Assembly (NCBI RefSeq): GCF_009695545.1
Contig: NZ_VUNS01000004.1
Coordinates: 186,001 to 250,000 of the forward strand
Source: Victivallis lenta
GTDB taxonomy: Bacteria; Verrucomicrobiota; Lentisphaeria; Victivallales; Victivallaceae
Reading direction: 5' to 3'
Length of the DNA stretch: 64,000 bases
Part shown: piece by piece, positions 35,712 to 43,848 of the stretch
Position numbering within the stretch: position 1 is the first letter of the stretch
Layout of the letters: each line of letters starts with the position of its first letter
Notes under the pieces: model-generated
Database searches by the model: none
What the model was told of the DNA's origin: nothing
The model's input: only the letters and a program-made list of their open reading frames with translations
Translations under genes and position numbers: made by a program

Positions 35712-35763
35712 CTCCGGCAAACAATGGTAGACCGGAGCCGCAAACGATGTTAAAATGCGAGCT
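35712..35763 (+). repeat. Palindromic module, copy 3 of 3
   Basis: CTCCGG pairs with CCGGAG, followed by CCGCAAACGATGTTAAAAT and GCGAGCT. Confidence 0.8.
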
Positions 35764-35784
35764 GTCTTTGTGATATATTCCGGA

Positions 35785-35981
35785 GATGTCCGCCCCTTTG
35801 GGGCAGACGTGGTCTTTATGCGCCTCCGGCGCAACAGACCGTGTACGCTACGCGGCAAAATTTCATTTTGCTGGTGTAGCTCTCCCGCTCCGCGTACAGA
35901 GGCCTCCGGCGGCCAAGGCGCTTCGCCCTTGGAACCCGACCGACAGGGTGCCGGTGCCGACGGCGGCTTACGCCGCCTTTA
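35785..35981 (+). repeat. Hairpin run, unit B
   Basis: Counterpart of 35228-35423 with altered stems: GTC-c-GCCCC-TTT-GGGGC-a-GAC (35788-35808), TGCGCC-TCC-GGCGCA (35819-35833), GCAAAAT-TTC-ATTTTGC (35855-35871), CCAAGGCGCTTCGCCCTTGG (35913-35932) and GGCGGC-TTAC-GCCGCC (35962-35977). Confidence 0.85.
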
Positions 35982-35984
35982 CTT

Positions 35985-36560
35985 TCATGTCCTGGCCACG
36001 CCGCTTTTTCTCTTTTTTATACGCCAGGCGAGCACTGCGAGGATCACGCCCCAGTATCCTGCCACGATCCAGAGGTTCTTCCCGAAACTCCAGCCGTCGA
36101 AGCTCCAGTCCGACAACGGCCAGAAAACCGGCGTCGCAAAATAGCTCCTGCCGTGCACCGGAATGTCGCAGAGAATATGAACCGGCCATGCCAGATACGG
36201 CAGGAAACCCGGTTTCCAGAAAAGCCGGACCAGCACTCCCGCCGCCAGCGCAATCACCAGACTGTGGGTCAGCTGATAATTCAGGATGACGTAGTGCGGC
36301 AGCATCTCCACCGGCGGCGCCGCCGCCATGACGTCGCCCGCCAGAAAGCGCCGCAGCATCTCCCGGAGCTCCCCCGAAAACAGCATGCCGCAGAAGTGCA
36401 CCCCGAAACTGGCCAGATCCGGCATGCTGCCGAAACCGGCGGCGGCCCAGAATGTCCAGTCCCTCCAGAACGGTTTTCCGGTCGGGTGCTTTACCGCACG
36501 TACCCCGGACCTGCTGAAGAAAAGCCCGCCGATCGCCGCATGCGCAAGCGTATCCATCAA
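35985..36560 (-). CDS. Membrane-bound metal-dependent hydrolase-like protein
   Basis: A 191-residue polytopic inner-membrane protein. MDTLAHAAIGGLFFS at the N-terminus, NYQLTHSLVIALAAGVLV in the middle and LAWPVHILCDIPVHGRSYF near 145 carry conserved histidines and aspartates in membrane segments, as in the YdjM-like putative metal-dependent hydrolases. The substrate is unknown. The gene overlaps the epimerase stop by 4 bases, so it is the last gene of an operon with the epimerase, pssA and psd. Its stop directly abuts the hairpin-rich element. Confidence 0.72.
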   Translation of the reverse strand: MMDTLAHAAIGGLFFSRSGVRAVKHPTGKPFWRDWTFWAAAGFGSMPDLASFGVHFCGMLFSGELREMLRRFLAGDVMAAAPPVEMLPHYVILNYQLTHSLVIALAAGVLVRLFWKPGFLPYLAWPVHILCDIPVHGRSYFATPVFWPLSDWSFDGWSFGKNLWIVAGYWGVILAVLAWRIKKRKSGVART

Positions 36561-37522
36561 CGCCCTTTCAGGCTGTCCCGCACATCGTCGATGACCTCTT
36601 CGAGCGACCGCTCCGGCTTCCAGCCGGTCAAGGCGTGAATCGCCGCGGTATCCGGCATGCGGCGCTGCATGTCCTCGAAGCCTTTCGCATAGGCTTTTTC
36701 ATACGGAACGAACTCAATGGCCGATCTGCTGCCGGTGCGTTCAATGACAAGGTGTGCGAGCTCCTCGATCGTGATCAGCCGCTGGCTGCCGATGTTGTAG
36801 ATCTGCCCGCAGGACTCGGTGCGGCCGACCAGCAGCTGCAGCGCCCGCACCACATCCGCCACATGGCAGAAGCAGCGGGACTGCGTCCCGTCGCCGTAGA
36901 CCTGAAGCGGCTCCCCGCGCAACGCCCGCCCGACAAAGCGCGGGATGACCATGCCGTACATGCCGGTCTGGCGCGGCCCGACCGTGTTGAAGAAGCGAAC
37001 CACGGTTCCGGGCATGCCGGTCGACCGGTGGAACGCCATGACGTAAAACTCGTCAAGCAGCTTGCTGCAGGCATAGGACCAGCGCGAATGGAACGGCGAA
37101 CCGATCAGGAGATCGTCCGTCTCCGAAAACAGCGGATTGGTCGACTTGCCGTACACCTCGCTGGTCGAGGCGACGATGACCCGCCGGTTGTATTTCGCCG
37201 TCAGCTTCAGGACGTTCTCGGTGCCGTGGACGTTCGTGGTGATCGTGCGGACCGGGTCCCTGACCACCAGCTCGACGCCGACCGCGGCGGCGAGGTGAAA
37301 GACCACGTCGCAGGCGGCGATGCAGTTTTCGAGCGTCTCCGCACAGTCGAGAATATCCGCCTCGATCAGAGTCAGTCCCGGATGATCCGCCACCCGGGCG
37401 AGATTCTCCGGCGAACCGGTCGAATAGTTGTCGATGACCGTAACCCGATGGCCGGAGGCGAGCAGCGCCTCCGTCAGGTGACCGCCGATGAAACCGGCGC
37501 CGCCGGTGATGAGATAATGCAT
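36557..37522 (-). CDS. NAD-dependent sugar nucleotide epimerase/dehydratase
   Basis: A 321-residue extended short-chain dehydrogenase. The Rossmann glycine motif GGAGFIGGHL is at the N-terminus, VTVIDNYSTG supplies the acidic ribose-binding residue, STSEVYG and YACSK (the YxxxK pair) give the catalytic residues, and VYGDGTQSRCFCHVADVV is the C-terminal substrate region. The overall plan resembles UDP-glucuronate decarboxylase or UDP-glucose 4-epimerase relatives that act on nucleotide sugars in the cytoplasm. It sits 6 bp after pssA and probably supplies envelope glycans. Confidence 0.9.
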   Translation of the reverse strand: MHYLITGGAGFIGGHLTEALLASGHRVTVIDNYSTGSPENLARVADHPGLTLIEADILDCAETLENCIAACDVVFHLAAAVGVELVVRDPVRTITTNVHGTENVLKLTAKYNRRVIVASTSEVYGKSTNPLFSETDDLLIGSPFHSRWSYACSKLLDEFYVMAFHRSTGMPGTVVRFFNTVGPRQTGMYGMVIPRFVGRALRGEPLQVYGDGTQSRCFCHVADVVRALQLLVGRTESCGQIYNIGSQRLITIEELAHLVIERTGSRSAIEFVPYEKAYAKGFEDMQRRMPDTAAIHALTGWKPERSLEEVIDDVRDSLKGR

Positions 37523-37528
37523 GATAAC

Positions 37529-38362
37529 CTACCTTTCCGCCGGTTTCGGGCCGGCCGGAGCGGCAAAGAGCTTGCGCACCCCGCGCCAGACTGCGAGCGC
37601 CGGACCGGCGAGAATATAAAGCGTGACGAGCGCGGCAATGCCGGGAATCCGGAAAAAGCCGACGATAAACAGCATTGCCGCAAAAACCGCCATCCGCTTC
37701 CGGTTGCGCCGCACCGAGAGAAGCCACTTTCCGGCGTGCGTGTAGGGAATCGGGCTGACCATCAGCAGCCCGAGCACGGCCGCATAGGCGGGCAGGAAAA
37801 ATGCGTATTTCGTCAGGTCGAAGTCGCACTTCCAGGCGTAGGCGACCACGACGCAGATGCCGGCCGCGGCGCCGGGAGAGGGCAGTCCGCTGAACTTCTC
37901 GCTGGACTTCTTCTCGAGGATCGCATGGACGTTGTAGGTGGCGAGCCGCAGCGCGGCGCAGCCGAGGTAGACCGAGCAGAGCAGGTAGATCAGCACCTCC
38001 TCGGTGCGCCCGATGTTGCTCGGCGCCCGCAGCGAGTGGGTCATGATCGCGACGAGCGTTGCCGGAGCAACGCCGAAGGTGACCATGTCGGCCAGCGAAT
38101 CCATCTGAACTCCGTGCATGCTCGCCGCATTGAAAATCCGGGCGGCGAGGCCGTCGAGCGAGTCGAAGATCATCGCACAGCAGATGATGACCGCGCACGA
38201 AAAGAACACGGTCAGCGAATCCTCCACCGTGCGCGCTTCATAGGCGCGCAGCGTGATGAGGATCGCGAGGAAACCGCAGAGGGAGTTGCACAGCGTCAGT
38301 GAGTTCGGCACGTACTTGAGCCACTTGTTGGCCTGGAGCATATCCCGGAAACGCCTTTTCAT
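37529..38362 (-). CDS. pssA: CDP-diacylglycerol-serine O-phosphatidyltransferase
   Basis: Start ATG 38362 (MKRRFRDML), overlapping the psd stop by 4 bases; 277 residues. The CDP-alcohol phosphotransferase signature DG-x2-AR-x8-G-x3-D-x3-D is complete: D70, G71, A74, R75, G84, D88 and D92. About eight hydrophobic segments follow. It makes phosphatidylserine from CDP-diacylglycerol and serine; the coupled psd gene then makes phosphatidylethanolamine. The pair thus encodes both steps of PE synthesis at the inner membrane. Confidence 0.95.
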   Translation of the reverse strand: MKRRFRDMLQANKWLKYVPNSLTLCNSLCGFLAILITLRAYEARTVEDSLTVFFSCAVIICCAMIFDSLDGLAARIFNAASMHGVQMDSLADMVTFGVAPATLVAIMTHSLRAPSNIGRTEEVLIYLLCSVYLGCAALRLATYNVHAILEKKSSEKFSGLPSPGAAAGICVVVAYAWKCDFDLTKYAFFLPAYAAVLGLLMVSPIPYTHAGKWLLSVRRNRKRMAVFAAMLFIVGFFRIPGIAALVTLYILAGPALAVWRGVRKLFAAPAGPKPAER

Positions 38363-39057
38363 TTCGCACTCTCCTGCCGGATTGCGGCGACGACCGTTTC
38401 GCCGCCGCGGACCTTGTCGCCGATGCCGACCTTGATATCGAACCGGTCGACCGGGAGATAGAGCTCGGTCCGCGAACCGAATTTGATCATGCCGTAGACT
38501 TCGCCGCGCCTGAGCGTGCGGCCCGGATCGACCGGGCAGACGATCTTGCGGGCGATCTTGCCGGAGATCTGCCGGATCGCCAGCGGGAAACGCACGTCCC
38601 CGGCCTTCGCGGTTCCGGCGATGGTCATCGCCTCGTTGCGGACGGCGCACTCCGGATGGCGCGCGTCGAGGAATTCGCCTTCCCGGTAATATTTGCTCTC
38701 GACCTCAAGCTCGGCCGGCGTCCGGTTCACATGGACGTTCAGCACCGACAGGAAGATGCCGATGCGGACCGCCCTGCCGTTGAACGGCGGGAAGTTGAAA
38801 TCCTCCACCTCGCCGATGTCGCGCACAACGCCGTCCGCAGGGCTGGCGAGCTGCCGCGGGTCCTCCGGAAGCCGGCGGGACGGATTGCGGAAGAAGGCGG
38901 CGAGCGCCAGAAAAAGGACAACGACCACCACGCCGACACCCGCGCCCCAGCCCGGATGCCCCGCCGCGCCGAGCCAGCAGCAGCCGGCCAGCAGCACGAC
39001 CGCCGCAACTAGGCCGACGCCCCACTCCCTGATTCCGTATTTCGTCAATGTCATCAT
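38359..39057 (-). CDS. psd: Phosphatidylserine decarboxylase proenzyme
   Basis: The preferred start is ATG 39057, with GGAG about 11 bases upstream; an in-frame TTG at 39081 is the longer option. The 232-residue proenzyme has an N-terminal membrane hairpin (WGVGLVAAVVLLAGCCWLG, VVVVVLFLALAAFF), SPADGVVRDIGEV, FLSVLNVHVNRTP and the self-cleavage site FGSRTELYLP, where G194-S195 would yield the pyruvoyl cofactor. It is the short type of Psd. Decarboxylates phosphatidylserine to phosphatidylethanolamine; directly followed by pssA. Confidence 0.93.
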   Translation of the reverse strand: MMTLTKYGIREWGVGLVAAVVLLAGCCWLGAAGHPGWGAGVGVVVVVLFLALAAFFRNPSRRLPEDPRQLASPADGVVRDIGEVEDFNFPPFNGRAVRIGIFLSVLNVHVNRTPAELEVESKYYREGEFLDARHPECAVRNEAMTIAGTAKAGDVRFPLAIRQISGKIARKIVCPVDPGRTLRRGEVYGMIKFGSRTELYLPVDRFDIKVGIGDKVRGGETVVAAIRQESAK

Positions 39058-39107
39058 ATCGTCACCGGCTCCGTTTCCCAAATAATGTTACGTTTTCCAC
39101 ATTCTAT

Positions 39108-39136
39108 AATATAGTCGGCCCGAAAGCGATTTACAA
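39108..39136 (-). promoter_or_regulatory. Promoter of psd-pssA operon
   Basis: On the minus strand TTGTAA (39136-39131), 17-base spacer, TATATT (39113-39108). The -35 box includes the stop codon of the upstream DUF2062 gene. Confidence 0.55.
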
Positions 39137-39670
39137 CTTTCCGGGCGCCTCTTTTGCGCGTCTTTCGGCCCGGCGGCGGCGGAAACCGGCCACAAGGCGA
39201 AGGGTCAGATAATAACCCGGAACCGCCGTCAGGATGCCGAACAGGAGCCCGCCGGCGAAAAACGACAGGATGATCGGCGTCCCAAGCTCCATCAGCGACG
39301 CAAGCGTCCTCTCTTCAAGCAGCCCGTGGAGCTTCTCGACCAGCACCGCCCAGCGGAACGGCCGGAAGATCAGAAAACCGCCGATGTAGCACTGCAGCGG
39401 ATAGATCACCAGCACCGTCGCATAGTTGCTGATGAAAGTCAGCACGACCGCCGGAATTTTCGCCCCCTTCAGCAGGAACGCAAGCGGCACCGCCGCCGCG
39501 ATCTGGAAACCGATCGGGATGGCGAATCCGATAAAAATGCCGAGCGCGGCTCCGCGCGCAATATATTCCGGCGACCCGCTGTTGCGCATCACCTTCAGAT
39601 AGTAGTATTTCACGATCCGGCGGCTTCGATTCAGCCAGCCGGATTTCCGCTGTGTCTCCGTCACTGTCAC
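39131..39670 (-). CDS. DUF2062 membrane protein
   Basis: A 179-residue protein with GTG start at 39670 and GGGAATA before it. After a basic N-terminus (RKSGWLNRSRRIVKYYYLKVMR) comes the DUF2062 core GSPEYIARGAALGIFIGFAIP, with further hydrophobic segments (LTFISNYATVLVIYPLQCYI, PIILSFFAGGLLFGILTAVPGYYLTLRL) and a charged C-terminal tail. Members are inner-membrane proteins of unknown role, often near glycosyltransferases or lipid genes. It reads toward the psd-pssA operon and is divergent from hydF. Confidence 0.88.
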   Translation of the reverse strand: MTVTETQRKSGWLNRSRRIVKYYYLKVMRNSGSPEYIARGAALGIFIGFAIPIGFQIAAAVPLAFLLKGAKIPAVVLTFISNYATVLVIYPLQCYIGGFLIFRPFRWAVLVEKLHGLLEERTLASLMELGTPIILSFFAGGLLFGILTAVPGYYLTLRLVAGFRRRRAERRAKEAPGKL

Positions 39671-39820
39671 TATTCCCGGGATTCAAAATAACCAAACCTG
39701 TACACTATAACGGCGAATTCGGAAAAATGCAACCGTTCCACGGCTTTACTTTTCAGCTTTCTTGTGGTATTTTATGCAAAACCGTTACCGCCGTTTGCGC
39801 GGCAGAGGAGGAAATTCACG

Positions 39821-41074
39821 ATGGAAACAGCACCCCGCTCCCTGCGGCTTCAGATTGTTGTGGCCGGACGCACGAATTCCGGCAAATCCAGTTTCCTGAA
39901 CCTGATCTCCGGGCAGGATGTGGCGATCACGTCCCCGGTCCCCGGAACCACCACCGACGTCGTCGAGAAGGCGATGGAGCTGCGCCCGCTCGGGCCGGTC
40001 CTCTTTCTCGACACGGCGGGAATCGACGACCGGACCGTCCTCGGAGACCGCCGGGTCGAGCGTTCCGGGCGCGCCTTCGACCGCGCCGACGTGATCCTGC
40101 TCGTGACCGAAGCCGGCGTATGGGGCGAGCCCGAAGAACGGTTGCTCGAGGCCGCCCGCGACCGCAAAGTCAGCCTGATTCCGGTCATCAACAAAACCGA
40201 TCTCGCCGAACCCTCTCCGGAATTCATCGCAAAGCTCCGGGAGGCGACCGGCTTCGAACCGCTCCGCGTATCGGCTGCCGGCGGCGACGCCGAGCGCGAA
40301 CGCATCCTGCCGCAGCTCAAGGACGCGCTGCTGGCAGGGTGCCCCGACGACTTCCTCGAACCGCCGCCGCTGCTCGGCGACCTCGTGAAGCCCGGGAACA
40401 CGGTCATCCTGATCGTTCCGGTCGATATCCAGGCTCCGAAGGGGCGGCTGATCCTGCCGCAGGTGCAGGCGGTCCGCGACGCACTCGACTCCGACGCGCT
40501 CTGTTACGTCGTCAAGGAAAGCGACTACAGGCGTGCGCTCGGCAACCTGCGCGAAAAACCGGCGCTCGTCGTCTGCGACTCGCAGGTCGTCGATCTCATG
40601 GTGCGCGAAACGCCGCCGGATATCGCCTGCACGACGTTCTCGATCCTCTTCGCGCGGCTGAAGGGCGATATGCCGCTGCTGGCCGGCGGCGCCGGAGCGA
40701 TCCGCTTCCTGAAGCCGGGCGACCGGGTCTTTATCGCCGAAGCCTGCACGCACCATTCAAGCGAGGATGACATCGGGCGGGTCAAGATTCCGCGCTGGCT
40801 CGCGAATACGGCCGGAGGCGCGCTCGACGTCACGGTCGGCGCCGGACGCGATTACCCGCAGGACCTGTCGAGCTACAAACTGGTGGTCCACTGCGGCAGC
40901 TGCATGCTGAACCGGCGCGAAACGCTGCGCCGCATCGAACTCGCCCGCCGGGCCGGAGTTCCGATCACCAATTACGGCATGGCGATTTCGGCCTGTCACG
41001 GCGTGCTCGAACGGGTGCTCTCCCCGTTTCCCGAAGCGCTGGCCGCATTCCGGGACGGGGGCGTCGCCGAGTGA
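39821..41074 (+). CDS. hydF: [FeFe]-hydrogenase H-cluster maturation GTPase
   Basis: Start ATG 39821 after AGAGGAGGAAATTCACG; 417 residues. The N-terminal GTPase domain has GRTNSGKSS (P-loop), PGTTTD (switch), DTAGIDD and INKTDL. The C-terminal cluster-binding domain carries EACTHH, HCGSCML and the conserved NYGMAISACHG end, with three cysteines that hold the [4Fe-4S] cluster on which the di-iron precursor is built. HydF delivers this precursor to the hydrogenase. HydE, HydG and the hydrogenase are not in the window. It implies hydrogen metabolism in a strict anaerobe. Confidence 0.95.
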   Translation: METAPRSLRLQIVVAGRTNSGKSSFLNLISGQDVAITSPVPGTTTDVVEKAMELRPLGPVLFLDTAGIDDRTVLGDRRVERSGRAFDRADVILLVTEAGVWGEPEERLLEAARDRKVSLIPVINKTDLAEPSPEFIAKLREATGFEPLRVSAAGGDAERERILPQLKDALLAGCPDDFLEPPPLLGDLVKPGNTVILIVPVDIQAPKGRLILPQVQAVRDALDSDALCYVVKESDYRRALGNLREKPALVVCDSQVVDLMVRETPPDIACTTFSILFARLKGDMPLLAGGAGAIRFLKPGDRVFIAEACTHHSSEDDIGRVKIPRWLANTAGGALDVTVGAGRDYPQDLSSYKLVVHCGSCMLNRRETLRRIELARRAGVPITNYGMAISACHGVLERVLSPFPEALAAFRDGGVAE

Positions 41075-42063
41075 AGCGGCCGTGGGACGGTTCGCTCGAC
41101 GTCCTGCGGGCCGGGGCCGCCGTCCTCGTCGTGCTGCTGCACTGTTCCGGCTCGCTCCGGCCGCTTGCCGAATTCGGGCCGGAGTGGTGGGGAACCGCGC
41201 TGCTGCAGGCATTCACGCGTTCGGCGGTGCCGCTCTTCGTCATGATTTCGGGGGCGCTCCTGATCGGGCCGGAGACGGAGAACCTCGCGGCGTTTTACCG
41301 CCGCCGGGCCTCCCGCATTCTGGTCCCGCTCATATTCTGGATGCTGTTCTATCAGCTCATTTCGACCAGGGGGCTCTCCGGCCGCATCGTCGCAACCATT
41401 TACGGCGGAACGCCCTACCCGCACCTCTGGTATCTCTATATGCTGCTCTGCCTCTATTTCGTGCTGCCGGCAGTTTCAGCAGCGTACCGTTCGATGAACC
41501 GGGGATGGCTCGTCCTGCTGTCTCTGGGACTGATCGGCTCGACATTCCTGAGTTACGCGTACAATCTCCTGGTGTTCCACCGTTTCCCGGTGCTGTTCTT
41601 CCCGCTCAAAACCATTCCGTTCATCGGCTATGCGCTGATCGGCAAAGTGTTGTACGACGCCCTGCCGCGCACCCGCAGTTCCGCGCCGTTCTGGCTGGCC
41701 GGCGCGATATGCGTCGCGGCATACCCGCCGCTGGCCGCGGCATGCCGGAGCACAACCGGATTCGGCAGTTATGCGCTCTGGCAGACTCCGGCCAGCCCGC
41801 TGGTCCTGCTCGAGTCGACCGCGTTTTTCAGTGCGGTGCTCCTGCTTCCCGCGGCGCGACGGCTCGGACTGACGCGCGGTTTTCGCCTGCTCGGCCAGCT
41901 CAGCTTCGGGGTTTACCTGATACACCCGTTCCTGATCTGGCTCCTGAAACAGTGCTGGAAAACCGCTCCGCTCTGGTATGCCGGACCGGTCCTGCTCCTG
42001 TCGCTGGCGGCGGCGTTCGGCATCAGCCGCGTGCCGGGAGTGCGGAAAATCATCGGTCTCTGA
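41071..42063 (+). CDS. Acyltransferase 3 family membrane protein
   Basis: GTG start overlapping the hydF stop (GTGA); 330 residues. About ten transmembrane segments with SLDVLRAGAAVLVVLLHCSG at the N-terminus, where the arginine and histidine correspond to the conserved R-x10-H of the family, and SFGVYLIHPFLIWLL near the C-terminus. Members O-acetylate or O-acylate exported glycans and lipids. Coupling to hydF is probably an accident of compact gene packing, as no functional link is known. Precise substrate unknown. Confidence 0.88.
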   Translation: MKRPWDGSLDVLRAGAAVLVVLLHCSGSLRPLAEFGPEWWGTALLQAFTRSAVPLFVMISGALLIGPETENLAAFYRRRASRILVPLIFWMLFYQLISTRGLSGRIVATIYGGTPYPHLWYLYMLLCLYFVLPAVSAAYRSMNRGWLVLLSLGLIGSTFLSYAYNLLVFHRFPVLFFPLKTIPFIGYALIGKVLYDALPRTRSSAPFWLAGAICVAAYPPLAAACRSTTGFGSYALWQTPASPLVLLESTAFFSAVLLLPAARRLGLTRGFRLLGQLSFGVYLIHPFLIWLLKQCWKTAPLWYAGPVLLLSLAAAFGISRVPGVRKIIGL

Positions 42064-42070
42064 CCTGGGC

Positions 42071-43120
42071 TCAGCAGCAGTGGACGAGCCCGTGAAGCGG
42101 CCGGCCGCAGGCGAGCGCCTGTTCAGCCGCTTCAAGCGGCAGCCCGAAGAGCGGAATGCCGCGGTCGACCGTATGCCGATAGATCTTCTCCATATCGTTG
42201 CACTCAGGCTGCGAAAGCTGAATGCCGGTCAGCTCCGGCACCCCGGCGAGAAGGTCGATGTAGTGGTCCCCCCGGCCGCAGAAGTGGACCACGCCGCCGC
42301 CGTACCGCTCCAGCAGCGCGCGGTCGAAGGGAAGAACGAATTCCGCATACATGTCGGGAGAGAGATTCATCGCCGAATCGTCGCGCAACACGATTTTGCC
42401 GCAGTGCCCCCAGCCCCAGTGGCAGCGGAAGCGGTCCGACAGCGGCGGGAATTCACGCTCCCAGCGATCCATGAACTCGCGGTAAGCTGCGGTAATCAGC
42501 TCGAAAAACGCCCGGATCAGGGCGGGATCGTCATAGAATTCCATAAAAATACCGCTGCCCCAGACCACCTCCGCGACATCCGCCGTCCCCTGCAGATCGG
42601 GGTGGTAGAGCCGGACATACTCCCGCAGTTTCGGATACGGCTCGAGCCGCGCCCGGAAAAAGGCGGCCGTGTCGAACACCTTCGGCGCCAGCCCGCGGTC
42701 GAGCGGCGGAACACCGGCATCGACAAGCCGGCGGATTCCGTCTCTCCCGTCGGCGAGCGGCATGGAGGTCGGCAGCGTATCGCAGTCGTCGTCGAGATAA
42801 AACGGTTCGACGCCGAAGAGCGACGGCAGAATGCTCGTGCCGTAATTGCAGCGGATGTTCAGGAGATTGCCGCTGCCGGCGGCGAGCGTATCCGATACGG
42901 ACCTGAGTTCGCGCAGCAGAAGCAGTTCCGGGTCTCTCAGCGCATGGTTGATGAGGATGGAGGGCCACTCCAGGCGGGCGGGCGCGGCCGCACGCCGCCG
43001 CGGACGAAAAATTCCTCCGTCGAACCGGCGGTCGAGAAAGCGATTCCACTCCGCTTCGAGCGCCTCTTCCGTCTGCGGGTCAAGCCGGTTCTCCAGCTCT
43101 TCGAGAAAGGGTTCGATCAT
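42071..43120 (-). CDS. UroD-family methyltransferase-like protein (cassette gene 5)
   Basis: A 349-residue UroD-superfamily protein, last gene of the corrinoid cassette, with GGAGGG before its ATG and a 4-base overlap with the DUF1638 gene. VHFCGRGDHYIDLLAGVPELTGIQLSQPE near 285-310 is the equivalent of the zinc-binding HxCG region, while CHWGWGHCGKI near 245 adds another cysteine and histidine pair. It is divergent from the first UroD gene of the cassette. It could be the substrate-side methyltransferase or act on a second corrinoid; direction of methyl flow cannot be read. Confidence 0.8.
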   Translation of the reverse strand: MIEPFLEELENRLDPQTEEALEAEWNRFLDRRFDGGIFRPRRRAAAPARLEWPSILINHALRDPELLLLRELRSVSDTLAAGSGNLLNIRCNYGTSILPSLFGVEPFYLDDDCDTLPTSMPLADGRDGIRRLVDAGVPPLDRGLAPKVFDTAAFFRARLEPYPKLREYVRLYHPDLQGTADVAEVVWGSGIFMEFYDDPALIRAFFELITAAYREFMDRWEREFPPLSDRFRCHWGWGHCGKIVLRDDSAMNLSPDMYAEFVLPFDRALLERYGGGVVHFCGRGDHYIDLLAGVPELTGIQLSQPECNDMEKIYRHTVDRGIPLFGLPLEAAEQALACGRPLHGLVHCC

Positions 43121-43848
43121 GACTGCCCTCCGGGCACAGCCTTCAGGATCTCATCCCAGTCGCCGGTCTGGCGGCTGGTTTCCCCGGGCCGCAGCACGAG
43201 GAATTCGCCGGCGGGCCAGTCGCCGTCGAGCAACATGCGGATCAGCCGGATATCGCCGTCGAGCCGGCGGAACGGCCGCCCCTCCTCCTCCGCCCTGGCG
43301 CGGCACTTCCCGAGCGCTTCGGCGCAGGGAATTTCCGGCATCGAAATAAAGCAGACCGGCTGGTACTCCCCGTCGAGCTTCGGGTGCATCGCCTCGTAGA
43401 TATAGCGGGCGTTGTCCTCGCCGTACTGCTCGACCAAAGCGGCATAGCTGTCGCCGAACATCATTTCGCCGTCCGCAAAGTAGTATTCCCCGTGTTCGAT
43501 ATAGCCGACCGAGCTGAACGGCGTGCTCGGCATGTCGCGGAACAGCTCCTCGAACCGTTTCCGGCTGCCGAGCAGGATGCCGCAGCAGTCGTGGCTGCGC
43601 GGCAGGACAACCGGGCGGTTCCGGGCCGCCAGCCCGTCGGTTGCGCGGCCGCAGAGCCCGTAGCCGAGCAGGACCGCATCGCATCCTTCCGCCGCATCGA
43701 TCCGCTGCTGAAGCATTTCGCGCAGCTTCGACGGGCGGGCGTGCTCGCCGAGCTCGAGAAACTCGATTTCGCATTCGTGTTTCGTCCGAGCGGCGGCGTA
43801 CTCGATTTCGCGCTTGAACACATTGCAGGAGATCAGCTTGAATTTCAT
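43117..43848 (-). CDS. DUF1638 protein of corrinoid operons
   Basis: A 243-residue cytosolic protein. Conserved segments are LISCNVFKREIEYA, VLLGYGLCGRATDGL, LPRSHDCCGILLG and VGYIEHGEYYF, with cysteines at about 68, 90 and 91 positioned as in DUF1638. This family recurs beside corrinoid proteins and methyltransferases in anaerobes; its job is not established, and metal or cobamide handling is often supposed. It overlaps both neighbours by 4 bases, so it is firmly part of the cassette. Confidence 0.82.
   Translation of the reverse strand: MKFKLISCNVFKREIEYAAARTKHECEIEFLELGEHARPSKLREMLQQRIDAAEGCDAVLLGYGLCGRATDGLAARNRPVVLPRSHDCCGILLGSRKRFEELFRDMPSTPFSSVGYIEHGEYYFADGEMMFGDSYAALVEQYGEDNARYIYEAMHPKLDGEYQPVCFISMPEIPCAEALGKCRARAEEEGRPFRRLDGDIRLIRMLLDGDWPAGEFLVLRPGETSRQTGDWDEILKAVPGGQS

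Larger units (their letters stand above)
34948..35984. ncRNA. Hairpin-rich non-coding element in two tandem units
   Basis: The 1,037 bp between two genes carries no credible coding sequence but is packed with short perfect stems closed by small loops, such as CCAAAGGCC-GCGAA-GGCCTTTGG, TTGAGGC-AAA-GCCTCAA and GGCGGC-TCT-GCCGCC. Two units, about 34959-35423 and 35511-35981, share the same order of modules: a near-identical block, a variable joint, a palindromic module and a run of hairpins. In the diverged part several stems differ in sequence but remain paired. The strand of any transcript is unknown and RNA function is inferred; a structured DNA repeat is the alternative. Confidence 0.5.

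Noticed and set aside
34913-35743. A 276-codon minus-strand frame across the repeats, with internal repetition
   Set aside because: The translated repeat comes from the 152 bp DNA repeat; there is no start signal, and the sequence is dominated by hairpins whose compensatory changes follow DNA/RNA pairing rather than codons.
35156-35763. Integron attC sites (inverted modules ending near GTTAAAAT)
   Set aside because: The core does not fit GTTRRRY/RYYYAAC, there are no gene cassettes between modules, and no integrase is present.
34948-35984. CRISPR array
   Set aside because: The repeats are 152 bp and 552 bp apart with related, not unique, intervening sequence and no cas genes.
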